Of a DNA stretch of 18,512 nucleotides, positions 8,903-17,870 are shown one piece after another. How positions within the stretch are numbered: position 1 is the first letter of the stretch; each line of letters starts with the position of its first letter. A program made the position numbers and the translations under genes. The DNA is taken from positions 1-18,512 of the forward strand of contig CAMPGG010000031.1 of NCBI GenBank assembly GCA_946885335.1, written 5' to 3'. The notes below the pieces were generated by a model. The model searched no databases. It saw only the letters and a program-made list of their open reading frames with translations, and had not been told where the DNA came from. The DNA comes from an uncultured Chitinophagaceae bacterium (GTDB taxonomy: Bacteria > Bacteroidota > Bacteroidia > Chitinophagales > Chitinophagaceae).

Positions 8903-10918
8903 ATGAAGTTCAAACTGTTTGCCAGTTTCATCTGCACGTTAATTTATATTCTCCCGGGATCAGCACAAGAAAATTCCTCCGCAAAGTTCGGTAAAATATC
9001 ACCGGATGATTTTAAAACAAAAGTTTACGCTATCGACAGTAGTGCGGCTGCTGTAATTATTGCAGACAAAGGGTCAACTGAAATTGTAGGAAACTCGAAA
9101 GGTTGGTTCTCGCTGGAGTTTAAACATTTTAAACGCATTCATATTTTGAATAAAAATGGATATGATGCGGCAGATGTACAGGTACTTCTTTTTACCGATG
9201 ATGACATGGAAGAGGATTTGCAAGGTTTGAAAGCGGTAACATATAACCTGGAAGGCAATAAAGTTACTGAAACCAAAATGGACAAGAAGGCCGTCTTTAC
9301 AGACAAAAGGAGCAAAAAATTAATGGTCAAAAAATTTACTTTGCCCAATATTAAAGAAGGCTCTATTATTGAATTTGAGTATACCGTAAAATCAGATTTT
9401 CTATTTAATCTTCAACCCTGGGAATTCCAGGGTCAGTACCCGCGGTTATGGAGCGAATATGTTGTCCGTATGCCTGAATTTATGGGTTATATATTTCTTT
9501 CCCAGGGATATCATCCATACCATATTAAAGACAACAAAAATAAAATGCAAACATTCTCTATTATGGATAACTCTGGCACTACACGCACAGAGCATTATTC
9601 ATTAAATGCGAATGTTACTGATTACAGGTGGGTAATGAAGGATGTTCCTGCACTAAAAGAAGAAAGTTTTACTTCTACCCTGGAAAATCACATTGCAAAG
9701 ATTGAATTTCAATTGTCCGATTACAGGTATCCTTTAACGCCGAAGAAAATAATGGGTTCATGGGAACAAGCCAGTGTTGAATTGCTGAAAAGTGAAAATT
9801 TCGGATCTACGCTGACCAAAGATAATGGCTGGTTGAGTGATGTTGTGAATGAAGCTACCAAAGGCGCCACTAACGATCTTGATAAAGCGAAAAAGATTTA
9901 TGCATACGTACGGGATAATATGACCTGCACCAATTATGGCCGTTTATATCTTGAGAAAACATTAAAAAACACGCTTAAGGATAAAAGTGGGAATGAAGCA
10001 GAATTGAACCTGTTGCTGACAGCCATGTTAATTAAAGCTGGATTCAAGGCTGATCCTGTAATGCTTAGTACCCGTTCTCACGGTTATACATACGAGTTAT
10101 ACCCTTTAATGGATAAATTTAATTATGTTATTTCTAGGCTGGAATTGGGCGGTAATCATTATTTCCTGGATGCCAGTCAGCCTCGACTTGGATTTGGCAG
10201 ATTAAGTTATGAATCTTATAACGGTCATGCACGTGTGATAAATTCAAGTGCAACAGCAGTTGATTTTAAAGCAGATTCCATAATGGAAGGTAAGGTGTCG
10301 TCGGTATTTATTGTGAACAGTGATAAGGGAAAACTGATTGGAAAAATGCAGCAGGTTCCGGGTTTTTATGAATCATTTGCAATGAGGAACAATATTAAAG
10401 AAAATGGCAAGGATAAACTATTCAGCGACATTAAAAAGGAATTCAATGCGGATATAGAAATCCTGCAATCAAAAATAGATTCTCTTGATAATTATGATCA
10501 GCCAATTGGAATTAATTACGATTTTCAGTTTACCACAGAAAATGAGGATATACTTTATTTCAACCCCATGTTCAGTGAAGCCTGGAAAGAAAATCCGTTT
10601 AAATCTGCAGACCGGTTTTATCCTGTTGAAATGCCTTATACATTAGATGAAACTTATTTATTAAGAATAGATGTGCCGGAAGGGTATGAGGTAGATGAAT
10701 TACCAAAACAAATAATGGTAAAATTGAATGAAGATGGCGATGGATCCTTTGAATATCGCCTGGCACATTCTAACGGCGCCATTTCATTACGTTCACGCAT
10801 CCGGTTAAGCAGGGCATTTTTTCACCCTGAAGAATATGACACACTCCGCGAATTTTTTAACCTGGTTGTAAAGAAACACAGTGAACAAATCGTATTTAAA
10901 AGAAAAGCCAATCCATGA
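8903..10918 (+). CDS. Secreted DUF3857/transglutaminase-like protein with degenerate catalytic site
   Basis: A signal peptide (MKFKLFASF, cleavage near GSAQ, residue 22) sends this 671-residue protein to the periplasm or beyond. Residues ~45-250 look like the DUF3857 domain and ~320-430 like the transglutaminase-like core. In that family the core normally reads G-D-C-K, then F-N-H, then a W-x-D-like block. Here the first position reads S362-G-N-E-A-E367, with no Cys, and the second is FNY (Y408 for His); only the FLDAS Asp (423) is kept. It is therefore probably not a working cysteine peptidase or transglutaminase. The rest of the block (NLLLTAMLIKAG, STRSHG) is well preserved, so the domain is selected for, not decaying. 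Its last codon overlaps the next gene by ATGA, implying coupled translation with the intact homologue. Role unknown; a binding or partner function is inferred. Confidence 0.87.
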   Translation: MKFKLFASFICTLIYILPGSAQENSSAKFGKISPDDFKTKVYAIDSSAAAVIIADKGSTEIVGNSKGWFSLEFKHFKRIHILNKNGYDAADVQVLLFTDDDMEEDLQGLKAVTYNLEGNKVTETKMDKKAVFTDKRSKKLMVKKFTLPNIKEGSIIEFEYTVKSDFLFNLQPWEFQGQYPRLWSEYVVRMPEFMGYIFLSQGYHPYHIKDNKNKMQTFSIMDNSGTTRTEHYSLNANVTDYRWVMKDVPALKEESFTSTLENHIAKIEFQLSDYRYPLTPKKIMGSWEQASVELLKSENFGSTLTKDNGWLSDVVNEATKGATNDLDKAKKIYAYVRDNMTCTNYGRLYLEKTLKNTLKDKSGNEAELNLLLTAMLIKAGFKADPVMLSTRSHGYTYELYPLMDKFNYVISRLELGGNHYFLDASQPRLGFGRLSYESYNGHARVINSSATAVDFKADSIMEGKVSSVFIVNSDKGKLIGKMQQVPGFYESFAMRNNIKENGKDKLFSDIKKEFNADIEILQSKIDSLDNYDQPIGINYDFQFTTENEDILYFNPMFSEAWKENPFKSADRFYPVEMPYTLDETYLLRIDVPEGYEVDELPKQIMVKLNEDGDGSFEYRLAHSNGAISLRSRIRLSRAFFHPEEYDTLREFFNLVVKKHSEQIVFKRKANP

Positions 10919-12843
10919 AAAAATATTTAATGCTTATCGGTTTCACGTTGTCAGCCACAACCATGCTTTTTGCAAATGGTGGAGGGTATGCCGTTGCGAA
11001 CATTGCTCCTGAATTAATAAAAAATGCAAATGCAGTATTGCGTTTAGAAGAAATGCGATTTGAAGTTTCCGGCACACGGGAAACAACATTAAAAAATCAC
11101 TATGTAATTACTATCCTGAATGAAAAAGGAGATCACTGGGCTGAGTTTTCAGAATACTATGATACACACAGGGAAATAATTTCTGTAGATGGTTTTTTAT
11201 ATGATGAGTATGGTAAACTGCAAAAGAAAATAAAGAAAAAGGACCTGGAAGATTTAAGTGGTGTATCGGGCGGAACACTGATGGATGACAACAGGATTAA
11301 ACGACATAATTTTTACCATAAAATTTATCCCTATACGATTGAATATGACATCGAGATCAAAAACAAAAGCACTTTATTTTTCCCGAGTTGGTCACCGCAG
11401 GGTGGAGAAAGTTTGTCAGTGGAGAAAAGTTCAATAAGTATTATTTCATCACCAGAGTATACGGTTCGGTATAAGGCATTTAATTATGCTGGATTACCGC
11501 TAAAGACAGAAGAAAAAAATAAAAAAATAATGACCTGGTCGGCTAAAGATATGCCCGCTATTACCAGGGAAACATTTTCTCCGCTTTGGCATGAACTGAC
11601 AACCTATGTTGTTTTTGGACCTACCGATTTCCAGGTTGATGAATACAAAGGCAATATGAAGAACTGGCAGGATTTTGGAAAATTCGTTTATGCATTGGGT
11701 GCAGGTAGAGATGAATTGCCGGATGATGTTAAGCAAAAAGTTCATTCAATTGCGGATGGAATTAAGAACCCTGTTGAAAAGATTGCCCGTTTATATGAAT
11801 ACATGCAAAGCAATACCCGGTATATCAGCATTCAATTAGGCATTGGTGGCTGGCAGCCATTCCCTGCAAAGGATGTAGCTGCAAAAGGCTATGGAGATTG
11901 TAAAGCCTTAACAAATTACATGTACAGCATATTGAAAGAAGTTGGAATTCCATCATACTATAGTTTAATAAGGGCAGGTAAAAATGCCAATTACATAACA
12001 GAAGATTTCCCTTCCTCGCAGTTTAATCATGTTATCTTAAGTGTGCCGGTTCAAAAAGATACCATTTGGTTAGAATGTACCAGCCAAACCATGCCTGCAG
12101 GATATTTGGGAGATTTTACTTCTGACCGCCCGGCATTATTGATCGATGAAAATGGCGGCAAAATGGTTCGTACACCAAAATATAATTTAAACCAGAACTT
12201 GCAAATAAGAAATATCAAAGCAACATTGAATGATAATGGAACGCTTTCTACAAATGTCCATACCCGTTATACGGGTATGCAGCAGGATAACCTGCACGAT
12301 ATGATCAATGCACTTTCAAAAGAAAAAGTAAAGGAGATATTGGTGGAGCAGCTTGATTTTTCAACTTATGACGTTAATAATTTCGATTATAAGGAACATA
12401 AAAGTTCATTGCCTTCCATCAATGAATCATTGGAAATTACGGTGAGTAACTATGCAACCATAACAGGTAAACGTTTATTTATTATGCCGAATGTAATGAC
12501 AAGATCGGGCCGTAAATTAAATGTTGATTCCACGCGGAAATATGATATTCAATTGGGTTACGAATACAAGGATTTGGATTCAGTGGAAATTGAGATACCT
12601 GCAGGTTATAGTATAGAAGCCATGCCAAAAGATGTTGCCATTCAAAGCAAGTTTGGCAATTATTCATCTTCTGTTAAGTATAAGGACAATAAACTTTTTT
12701 ATTATCGCAGTATTGAACAAAACAGTGGACGTTTCCCGGCTAAAGATTTTAATGACCTGGCAGAATATTACGGTGCTATTTATAAAGCCGATCGCAGTCG
12801 TGTTGTACTGGTTAAAGATGAAGCGCCTAAAAAAGCATTTTAA
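10915..12843 (+). CDS. Secreted DUF3857/transglutaminase-like protein with intact catalytic motif
   Basis: This 642-residue protein begins with a signal peptide (MKKYLML, cleavage near LFANG, residue ~21). Residues ~45-220 match the DUF3857 domain, with the Trp/Pro-rich junction WSAKDMPAI near 208-216. The transglutaminase-like core at ~275-400 has G-Y-G-D-C329-K-A-L, then F-N-H372-V-I, then W-L-E387-C-T, i.e. Cys-His plus an acidic residue (Glu where Asp is more usual). The C-terminal ~200 residues are beta-rich and end in a lysine-rich tail. It could be a cysteine peptidase, amidase or cross-linking enzyme acting on periplasmic or surface protein; no substrate is known from sequence. Its start overlaps the stop of the degenerate homologue by 4 bases (ATGA), so the two are probably made in similar amounts. 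A strong terminator follows within 30 bases. Confidence 0.9.
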   Translation: MKKYLMLIGFTLSATTMLFANGGGYAVANIAPELIKNANAVLRLEEMRFEVSGTRETTLKNHYVITILNEKGDHWAEFSEYYDTHREIISVDGFLYDEYGKLQKKIKKKDLEDLSGVSGGTLMDDNRIKRHNFYHKIYPYTIEYDIEIKNKSTLFFPSWSPQGGESLSVEKSSISIISSPEYTVRYKAFNYAGLPLKTEEKNKKIMTWSAKDMPAITRETFSPLWHELTTYVVFGPTDFQVDEYKGNMKNWQDFGKFVYALGAGRDELPDDVKQKVHSIADGIKNPVEKIARLYEYMQSNTRYISIQLGIGGWQPFPAKDVAAKGYGDCKALTNYMYSILKEVGIPSYYSLIRAGKNANYITEDFPSSQFNHVILSVPVQKDTIWLECTSQTMPAGYLGDFTSDRPALLIDENGGKMVRTPKYNLNQNLQIRNIKATLNDNGTLSTNVHTRYTGMQQDNLHDMINALSKEKVKEILVEQLDFSTYDVNNFDYKEHKSSLPSINESLEITVSNYATITGKRLFIMPNVMTRSGRKLNVDSTRKYDIQLGYEYKDLDSVEIEIPAGYSIEAMPKDVAIQSKFGNYSSSVKYKDNKLFYYRSIEQNSGRFPAKDFNDLAEYYGAIYKADRSRVVLVKDEAPKKAF

Positions 12844-12869
12844 TCTTTCCAAAAAAAAATACATTAAGC

Positions 12870-12903
12870 AAAAATCCCGGAGCATTCTCTCCGGGATTTT
12901 TTA
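12870..12903. terminator. Bidirectional intrinsic terminator
   Basis: A perfect stem pairs AAAATCCCGGAG (12871-12882) with CTCCGGGATTTT (12889-12900) around the 6-base loop CATTCT. A-runs before it and T-runs after it give a T-tail on both strands. It sits between two convergent genes and can end both transcripts. Confidence 0.93.
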
Positions 12904-12921
12904 TTGTATGTTTTTAAAAGA

Positions 12922-13977
12922 TTACTTGCAATCGCCAGGCATTTGATTGTCTATGATCTTTTTCATTTCTAAATGAATATCTGCTCTTTCTTCACCCAAA
13001 ATATTTTTTACAAAAACCAGGTAAGCATAACCCCTGCAATAATCTATCATGGGCCAGGTGCCAAATAAACCCGGGCTGGCCAACGCCGTGGCTTGTTGCG
13101 AATCCTGGCTTTCTAAAACCCAACTGCCTAATGCATAATTAAAACCCATGGCCGATTTAGGAGCATACTTTATTTGAGCTTGCGTGGTTTGTATTTTCAT
13201 TAATTCATTCACCGATTCCTCACTTAATATTTGTTTGCCGGCATAATTCCCTTTATTCAAAAGCATAACCAGGAATTTCAGGTAATCATCGGCGGTAGAT
13301 CTTGCGCCTCCTGATGGATTTACCGGGCTACCATCCAATGTGCTGAAAGTTGTTTTGCGCATAGTTAACGGAACAAATAATTTTTGCCTGATCAGCAGGT
13401 CAAATTTTTTCTTGCTCACAACTTCCACAACCCTGGCTGCTATATTTAATCCAACATTTCCATACCAGAAATCGGTTCCGGGATTTGTCCTGATATCCCT
13501 GGCTGCAAATGAATTTACTTCCTCTTCCAGCGAAGCGAATTTTTTTCGTTGAATCAATTTTTTTATCAACCTGCCTTCATCATCAATTCCTGTTAAGTGA
13601 GAAAGACAATGTCTCAAAGTGATATAGTTTTTCCCATACTTTTCAAATTCTGGCAAATACCGGCTGATATTATCATCCAGGGATAATTTTCCTTCATCAA
13701 CCAATTGCATTACGAGTGCAGCAGTCAGCCATTTGCTGGCGCTTGCTATGGGGGCAACAGTTTTGCTGTTAAATGTTCCCATCTCTTTTTTATAAACTAT
13801 TGTGTCGTCTTTTTTCCACAACATAACCACCAGGTCTTTACCTAACAAGTTTTGTTTTTCCTGGAAAGCTTTATCCAGTTCAGCATAGTTGCCCTGTGTA
13901 AAGCCGGTCTGTAATAATAGCAGTAATACCCCTGCAATACTGCTTTTCAGGCAGTTTGCATTCAATTTATATGACAT
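12922..13977 (-). CDS. Secreted serine hydrolase, beta-lactamase/esterase (class C-like) family
   Basis: The N-terminus is a signal peptide (basic residues, then an AGVLLLLLQTG core, cleavage near TQG). The nucleophile motif S-x-x-K is S79-A-S-K82 and the second motif Y-x-N is Y172-G-N174, both in the expected places for a penicillin-binding-protein/class C beta-lactamase fold. Other family landmarks are LRHCLSHLTG (121-130), the usual L-L-x-H-T-S-G region, and a G-G-x-x-S-T-x-x-D-Y block near 222-232. The third motif (KTG or HxG) is not present; SPGLFGTWP (301-309) occupies that area, as in esterase-like members. An esterase, D-aminopeptidase or peptidoglycan-related role is therefore more likely than antibiotic hydrolysis. 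It stands alone, convergent with the DUF3857 pair and divergent from clpB. At 351 residues it has no extra domains. Confidence 0.88.
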   Translation of the reverse strand: MSYKLNANCLKSSIAGVLLLLLQTGFTQGNYAELDKAFQEKQNLLGKDLVVMLWKKDDTIVYKKEMGTFNSKTVAPIASASKWLTAALVMQLVDEGKLSLDDNISRYLPEFEKYGKNYITLRHCLSHLTGIDDEGRLIKKLIQRKKFASLEEEVNSFAARDIRTNPGTDFWYGNVGLNIAARVVEVVSKKKFDLLIRQKLFVPLTMRKTTFSTLDGSPVNPSGGARSTADDYLKFLVMLLNKGNYAGKQILSEESVNELMKIQTTQAQIKYAPKSAMGFNYALGSWVLESQDSQQATALASPGLFGTWPMIDYCRGYAYLVFVKNILGEERADIHLEMKKIIDNQMPGDCK

Positions 13978-14311
13978 AGTTTCTGGAATTTTGCCTTGGA
14001 TTATGATTTGCAGTTCAGGTTTAAAGTTATTTGATTTTATGTAGCAGGCAGCGGTATTTCTATTGAACTTTACTTGCGTCGCACTCTTGTACTTAAATAA
14101 TTCTATTAAACTACAACTATGCTGCTTCTAAATTAGCAGACGAGTAATGAGCAAAACGTACAAGAGTGCGACGCAACTAAAGTTGATGCATATTCGAAAG
14201 TTGGAAGCATAAAAAATTAAAGGGAAATGATATTTGAGAGATTGCCAATTGTTTTGGGTTTTCAAGTGTTCATTTTCAAATTTTCAAATTAGTAATTAAC
14301 TCATTTATATT
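13978..14311. other. 334-bp divergent intergenic region between serine hydrolase and clpB
   Basis: No gene is seen. The region must hold the promoters of both flanking genes, but I found no good consensus TTG/TAnnTTTG pair for either. A near-match GATATTTG at 14229-14236 has its closest upstream TTG at 14201, a spacing of 25, which is too long. The main structure is the inverted-repeat element at 14064-14186, listed separately. I see no SD-like sequence before clpB. Confidence 0.6.
14064..14186. repeat. 123-bp element with 29-bp terminal inverted repeats
   Basis: The left arm (14064-14092) and right arm (14158-14186) are reverse complements at 27 of 29 positions; the shared core is TTGCGTCGCACTCTTGTAC. 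Each arm contains a small internal dyad, TGCGTCGCA (14075-14083) and TGCGACGCA (14167-14175). The 65-base interior is AT-rich, has no useful open frame, and holds a further stem CTGCT/AGCAG (14122-14126 with 14135-14139). I see no target-site duplication. It could be a miniature inverted-repeat transposable element, a genome-wide palindromic repeat, or a two-site regulatory element for clpB. The arms are clearly richer in GC than their surroundings. Confidence 0.8.
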
Positions 14312-16924
14312 ATGAACCTAGGCAATTTTACCATTAAAGCTGCTGAAGCTTTTCAACAGGCACAGCAAGCTGCATTTAATGCGCAGAATCCAAATATTGA
14401 AACCGAGCATATTCTGAAAGCTTTATTAGAGCAACAGGATTCGCCGGTTGAATATTTATTAAAGAAGAATAATGTTACCATAAACCTGGTACAGTCCAAA
14501 CTGGAAGAATTAATCAGCAAGTTGCCCAAATCTTCGGGTGAGCCTGCACAGCAAATTAGTCGCGATGCTAACAGTGTGGTGTTACGTGCCGGGTCAGTGT
14601 TGAAATCTTTTGGTGATGAATTTGTAACGCCTGAACATATCCTGTTAGCCATTGTGCAGGGCAATGATGCCGCTGCAAAACTGTTGAAAGATGCCGGCCT
14701 TAATGAAAAAGGATTAATAACGGCAATAAAGGATTTGCGAAAAGGAGAGACCATTACTTCGCAAACACAATCGCAGGAATATAATGCGTTGAATAAATAT
14801 GCAAAGAATTTAAATGAACTGGCTCGCCAGGGAAAATTGGATCCCGTAATTGGCCGTGATGAAGAAATCAGGCGGACATTACATATCCTGAGTCGCCGCA
14901 GTAAGAACAATCCCATTTTAGTGGGTGAACCAGGTGTTGGTAAAACGGCCATCGCAGAAGGATTAGCGCATCGCATTGTTAACAGTGATGTGCCTGAAAA
15001 CCTGAAATCAAAAATTATTTATGCATTGGATATGGGTTTGCTGATCGCCGGTGCTAAATACAAAGGTGAGTTTGAAGAAAGATTGAAGGGAGTGATCAAA
15101 GAAGTTGCGGCGAGTGACGGCGAGATCATTTTATTTATCGATGAAATTCATACGCTGGTTGGTGCTGGTGGAGGAGAGGGTGCAATGGATGCCGCCAATA
15201 TTTTGAAACCTGCGCTTGCCCGTGGCGAATTGAGAGCCATTGGTGCAACCACATTAAATGAGTACCAGAAATTTTTTGAAAAAGATAAAGCACTCGAACG
15301 CCGTTTTCAAAAAGTAATGATCAATGAACCCAGTGAAGAAGATGCTATTTCTATTTTGCGCGGATTAAAAGATCGCTACGAAACGCACCATCATGTACGT
15401 ATTAAAGATGAAGCGATCATTGCTGCTGTGCAATTATCAGAAAGATATATTACCGATCGTTTTTTACCCGATAAAGCTATCGACCTGATCGATGAAAGTG
15501 CAGCCAAACTTCGCCTGGAAATGAATTCAATGCCCGAAGAACTGGATGAACTGGAAAGAAGGATCAGGCAATTGGAAATTGAGCGGGAAGCCATCAAAAG
15601 AGAAAATGATGAAGAAAAATTAAAAGAACTGGGTGTCGACATCAGTAACCTGAGCGTTGAGCGTGATACTTTAAAAGCAAAATGGCAACAGGAAAAAGAG
15701 ATCGTTGAAAAAATACAAAATGGAAAAGCTGCTATTGAGCAGTTGAAATTAGAAGCCGAACAAGCGGAACGAAATGGTGAGTATGGTAAAGTTGCGGAGA
15801 TCCGATATGGTAAAATAAAAGAGCAGGAAGAACAGATCCATGAACAAACCATCCAGTTAAGTCATCTTTCTGAAAAAAGATTGTTGAAAGAGGAAGTGGA
15901 TGCGGAAGACATCGCGGAGAATGTGGCAAAAGCAACAGGCATACCCGTTTCAAAAATGTTGCAGAGTGAAAGAGATAAACTCCTGAACCTGGAAACTGAA
16001 TTACACCAGCGGGTAGTAGGACAGGATGAAGCAATTACCGCCATTGCAGATGCAATTCGTCGTAGTCGTGCAGGATTAAGTGATCCTAAACGTCCTATCG
16101 GTTCATTTATATTTTTAGGAACCACCGGCGTTGGTAAAACTGAATTGGCAAAAGCATTGGCTGATTATCTTTTTGATGATGAAAGTATGATGACCCGGAT
16201 TGATATGAGTGAGTACCAGGAAAAACATACGGTAAGTCGGTTAATTGGTGCACCTCCCGGTTATGTGGGTTATGATGAAGGTGGTCAGCTTTCAGAATCG
16301 GTCAGGCGCAAACCATACCAGGTTGTTTTGCTTGATGAAATTGAAAAGGCGCACCCGGATGTATGGAATATTTTGTTACAGGTATTGGATGATGGAAGGC
16401 TGACCGATAACAAAGGCCGGGTGGTGAATTTCAAAAACACCATCATCATCATGACCAGTAATTTGGGAAGCCATATCATCCAGGAAAATTTTGAAGGTGT
16501 AACAGAAAAGAATAAAGAAGAAATAGTTGATAAAACAAGGGTAGAAGTAATGACGCTCTTAAGGCAAACGATAAGGCCGGAGTTTTTGAACAGGGTAGAT
16601 GAGATCATTCTCTTCCAGCCTTTGATGAAAGATGAAATAAAAGGAATCATCAATATCCAGTTGCAACATCTTAAAAACCTTTTGCTTCAAAATGGGGTGA
16701 TGTTGGAATTCAGCGATTATGCTATTGATTTCCTGGCCGAGCAGGGTTATGATCCGCAATTTGGTGCAAGACCATTAAAGCGTTTAATTCAGCGTGAAAT
16801 TGTGAACGAGTTGAGTAAAAAGATACTGGCTGGTTCCATTGATAAATCTAAACCGGTTTTGGTTGATGTTTTTGACCGGACAGTGGTTTTCAGGAATGAA
16901 GTGGAACAAACGCAATCAACCTAA
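14312..16924 (+). CDS. clpB: ATP-dependent protein disaggregase ClpB
   Basis: ClpB is a hexameric AAA+ chaperone that, with DnaK, threads aggregated proteins through its central pore in the cytoplasm. The 870-residue sequence is full length. It has the N-terminal Clp repeat domain (1-~145, starting [10 protein letters not shown]) and a first AAA domain with Walker A G205-E-P-G-V-G-K-T212, Walker B LFIDEIH (D277, E278) and pore-loop Tyr in KYKG (Y250). The coiled-coil M-domain spans ~400-525 and is what separates ClpB from ClpA/ClpC. The second AAA domain has Walker A G603-T-T-G-V-G-K-T610, pore loop GYVGYD (Y651), Walker [12 protein letters not shown] (D675, E676) and a late GARPLKR sensor-2 motif. 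The gene is monocistronic and ends at a terminator 6 bases after the stop. Heat-shock control is expected, but no classical CIRCE operator is present upstream. Confidence 0.98.
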   Translation: MNLGNFTIKAAEAFQQAQQAAFNAQNPNIETEHILKALLEQQDSPVEYLLKKNNVTINLVQSKLEELISKLPKSSGEPAQQISRDANSVVLRAGSVLKSFGDEFVTPEHILLAIVQGNDAAAKLLKDAGLNEKGLITAIKDLRKGETITSQTQSQEYNALNKYAKNLNELARQGKLDPVIGRDEEIRRTLHILSRRSKNNPILVGEPGVGKTAIAEGLAHRIVNSDVPENLKSKIIYALDMGLLIAGAKYKGEFEERLKGVIKEVAASDGEIILFIDEIHTLVGAGGGEGAMDAANILKPALARGELRAIGATTLNEYQKFFEKDKALERRFQKVMINEPSEEDAISILRGLKDRYETHHHVRIKDEAIIAAVQLSERYITDRFLPDKAIDLIDESAAKLRLEMNSMPEELDELERRIRQLEIEREAIKRENDEEKLKELGVDISNLSVERDTLKAKWQQEKEIVEKIQNGKAAIEQLKLEAEQAERNGEYGKVAEIRYGKIKEQEEQIHEQTIQLSHLSEKRLLKEEVDAEDIAENVAKATGIPVSKMLQSERDKLLNLETELHQRVVGQDEAITAIADAIRRSRAGLSDPKRPIGSFIFLGTTGVGKTELAKALADYLFDDESMMTRIDMSEYQEKHTVSRLIGAPPGYVGYDEGGQLSESVRRKPYQVVLLDEIEKAHPDVWNILLQVLDDGRLTDNKGRVVNFKNTIIIMTSNLGSHIIQENFEGVTEKNKEEIVDKTRVEVMTLLRQTIRPEFLNRVDEIILFQPLMKDEIKGIINIQLQHLKNLLLQNGVMLEFSDYAIDFLAEQGYDPQFGARPLKRLIQREIVNELSKKILAGSIDKSKPVLVDVFDRTVVFRNEVEQTQST

Positions 16925-16929
16925 AATAT

Positions 16930-16964
16930 AAAGAGGGAAGTCATTGAAACTTCCCTCTTTTTTT
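16930..16964. terminator. Bidirectional intrinsic terminator after clpB
   Basis: A perfect 12-bp stem pairs AAAGAGGGAAGT (16930-16941) with ACTTCCCTCTTT (16949-16960) around the loop CATTGAA, followed by further T residues. On the minus strand the A-rich left side supplies a short T tail, so it also ends the convergent gene at 16977-17378. Confidence 0.93.
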
Positions 16965-16976
16965 CTTTAACCCAAA

Positions 16977-17378
16977 TTATAATTTATTGATCACCATGTC
17001 CTGGATGGTTCTCAATTGGCGGTTAACCGTGTAAACCGTAGCTGAATTATCTTTTTTGTTAGTGATTTCCAGGTAAAGGGTGCTAACATCCACTTCATCT
17101 GTCAGGAACTTGTATTTCCTTGAAATCTGGGTTCCTTTCAAAGTTTCTGAAAAGATCACTTCATTGTTTGCATCTTTTATCAGGACAAAATATTCGCCAG
17201 CTTCTTCATTGTGCAGGTCCAATTGAAAAACAGGTTGGTTTTGCAGATTACCTACAAATTTTAGTTCCACTGGTGTAGAATCGGCAACACCGGCAAAACC
17301 AGTTTGTGATGTTCCAAGTGTTAAAAAGGCAAAAAGAGTGAAGGTTAAAACCTTAGCGATGTTTTTTGTTGTTTTCAT
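16977..17378 (-). CDS. Small secreted protein of unknown function
   Basis: This 133-residue protein opens with a clear signal peptide (MKTTKNIAK, hydrophobic core to about residue 22, cleavage near GFA, residue 29). The mature ~100 residues alternate hydrophobic and polar positions and look all-beta: VELKFVGNLQNQPVFQLDL, EYFVLIKDANNEVIFSE, SRKYKF, LYLEIT, TVYTVNRQLR. This suggests a single beta-sandwich. There are no cysteines or obvious catalytic residues. I believe similar short secreted proteins are common in Chitinophagaceae, but I cannot name a family. It is convergent with clpB, has its own terminator, and has a consensus promoter about 140 bases upstream, so it is probably a well-expressed single-gene unit. 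Confidence 0.82.
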   Translation of the reverse strand: MKTTKNIAKVLTFTLFAFLTLGTSQTGFAGVADSTPVELKFVGNLQNQPVFQLDLHNEEAGEYFVLIKDANNEVIFSETLKGTQISRKYKFLTDEVDVSTLYLEITNKKDNSATVYTVNRQLRTIQDMVINKL

Positions 17379-17525
17379 GTTTTTAAAGTTTAATGATTAA
17401 TGGTTTAGTTGTAAAATTTTCCGGGGCAGGCAATCATTAAAACTCAGGTAGGGAAGCAATCTTAAAAGGGAATAAAATTCTATATGGAAGCGGTAAACAT
17501 TCCGTCATTCCGGATGTTGATAGTA

Positions 17526-17556
17526 CAAATGTATAGGTCATTATTCTTGCATTCAA
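17526..17556 (-). promoter_or_regulatory. Consensus Bacteroidota promoter for the small secreted protein gene
   Basis: On the minus strand, TTG (17556-17554) is followed after exactly 20 bases by TACATTTG (17533-17526), a full match to the Bacteroidota primary sigma consensus TTG / TAnnTTTG. Transcription would start near 17519 and give a leader of about 140 bases before the start codon at 17378. Confidence 0.7.
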
Positions 17557-17708
17557 ATCAAGTTATATAGGTTTTAAGGTTGTTTAATGGAAGAGAAAAG
17601 TGATGAAATCCTTTATAGTCAACGGTTTTTGAAGCTGGATTTAATGATGTTCAACCTTTAAGTGGCATATGTCGCAAATTTTCTAAGTAAATAAACATCT
17701 TTGAATAT

Positions 17709-17740
17709 TTGCTATTAAAACCTTAAATTTCCTATATTCG
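17709..17740 (+). promoter_or_regulatory. Candidate promoter for the DsbA-like gene
   Basis: TTG at 17709-17711 is followed after 21 bases by TATATTCG (17733-17740), one base away from TAnnTTTG. Transcription would start near 17747 and give a leader of about 140 bases containing the hairpins described separately. Spacing and position fit, but the -7 match is imperfect. Confidence 0.4.
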
Positions 17741-17859
17741 GCCGATTGAAGGCTTTGAAGCCTGAACGGCTGGTAAAAATTAATTAACTTGCGCCGATGC
17801 CATTCCAAAGGGGTGGCATTAGTTCTAGTAATAAGCAAAGTCCCTCTTTTTCAAAGAGG
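17741..17859 (+). promoter_or_regulatory. Hairpin-rich leader upstream of the DsbA-like gene
   Basis: Three inverted repeats lie in a row. The first is GCCG/CGGC (17741-17744 with 17767-17770) enclosing AGGCT-TTGA-AGCCT (17750-17763). The second is ATGCCATTCC with GGGGTGGCAT (17797-17806 with 17810-17819), a 10-bp stem including two G-U pairs with a 3-base loop. The third is CCTCTTT-TTC-AAAGAGG (17843-17859). The last two could be copies of dispersed palindromic repeats; none is followed by a T-run, so they are not terminators for the plus strand. Confidence 0.5.
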
Positions 17860-17870
17860 TAGATATAAAA

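Noticed and set aside
14068..14182. CIRCE heat-shock operator upstream of clpB.
   Set aside because: Only the inner GCACTC/GAGTGC half-sites match. CIRCE needs TTAGCACTC and GAGTGCTAA about 9 bases apart; here the half-sites are about 77 bases apart and the outer bases differ.
14353..16759. Several long minus-strand frames opposite clpB (for example 14353-14976 and 15391-15852).
   Set aside because: They are Ser/Cys/Phe-rich mirror frames of a well-conserved gene, with no domains or start signals of their own.
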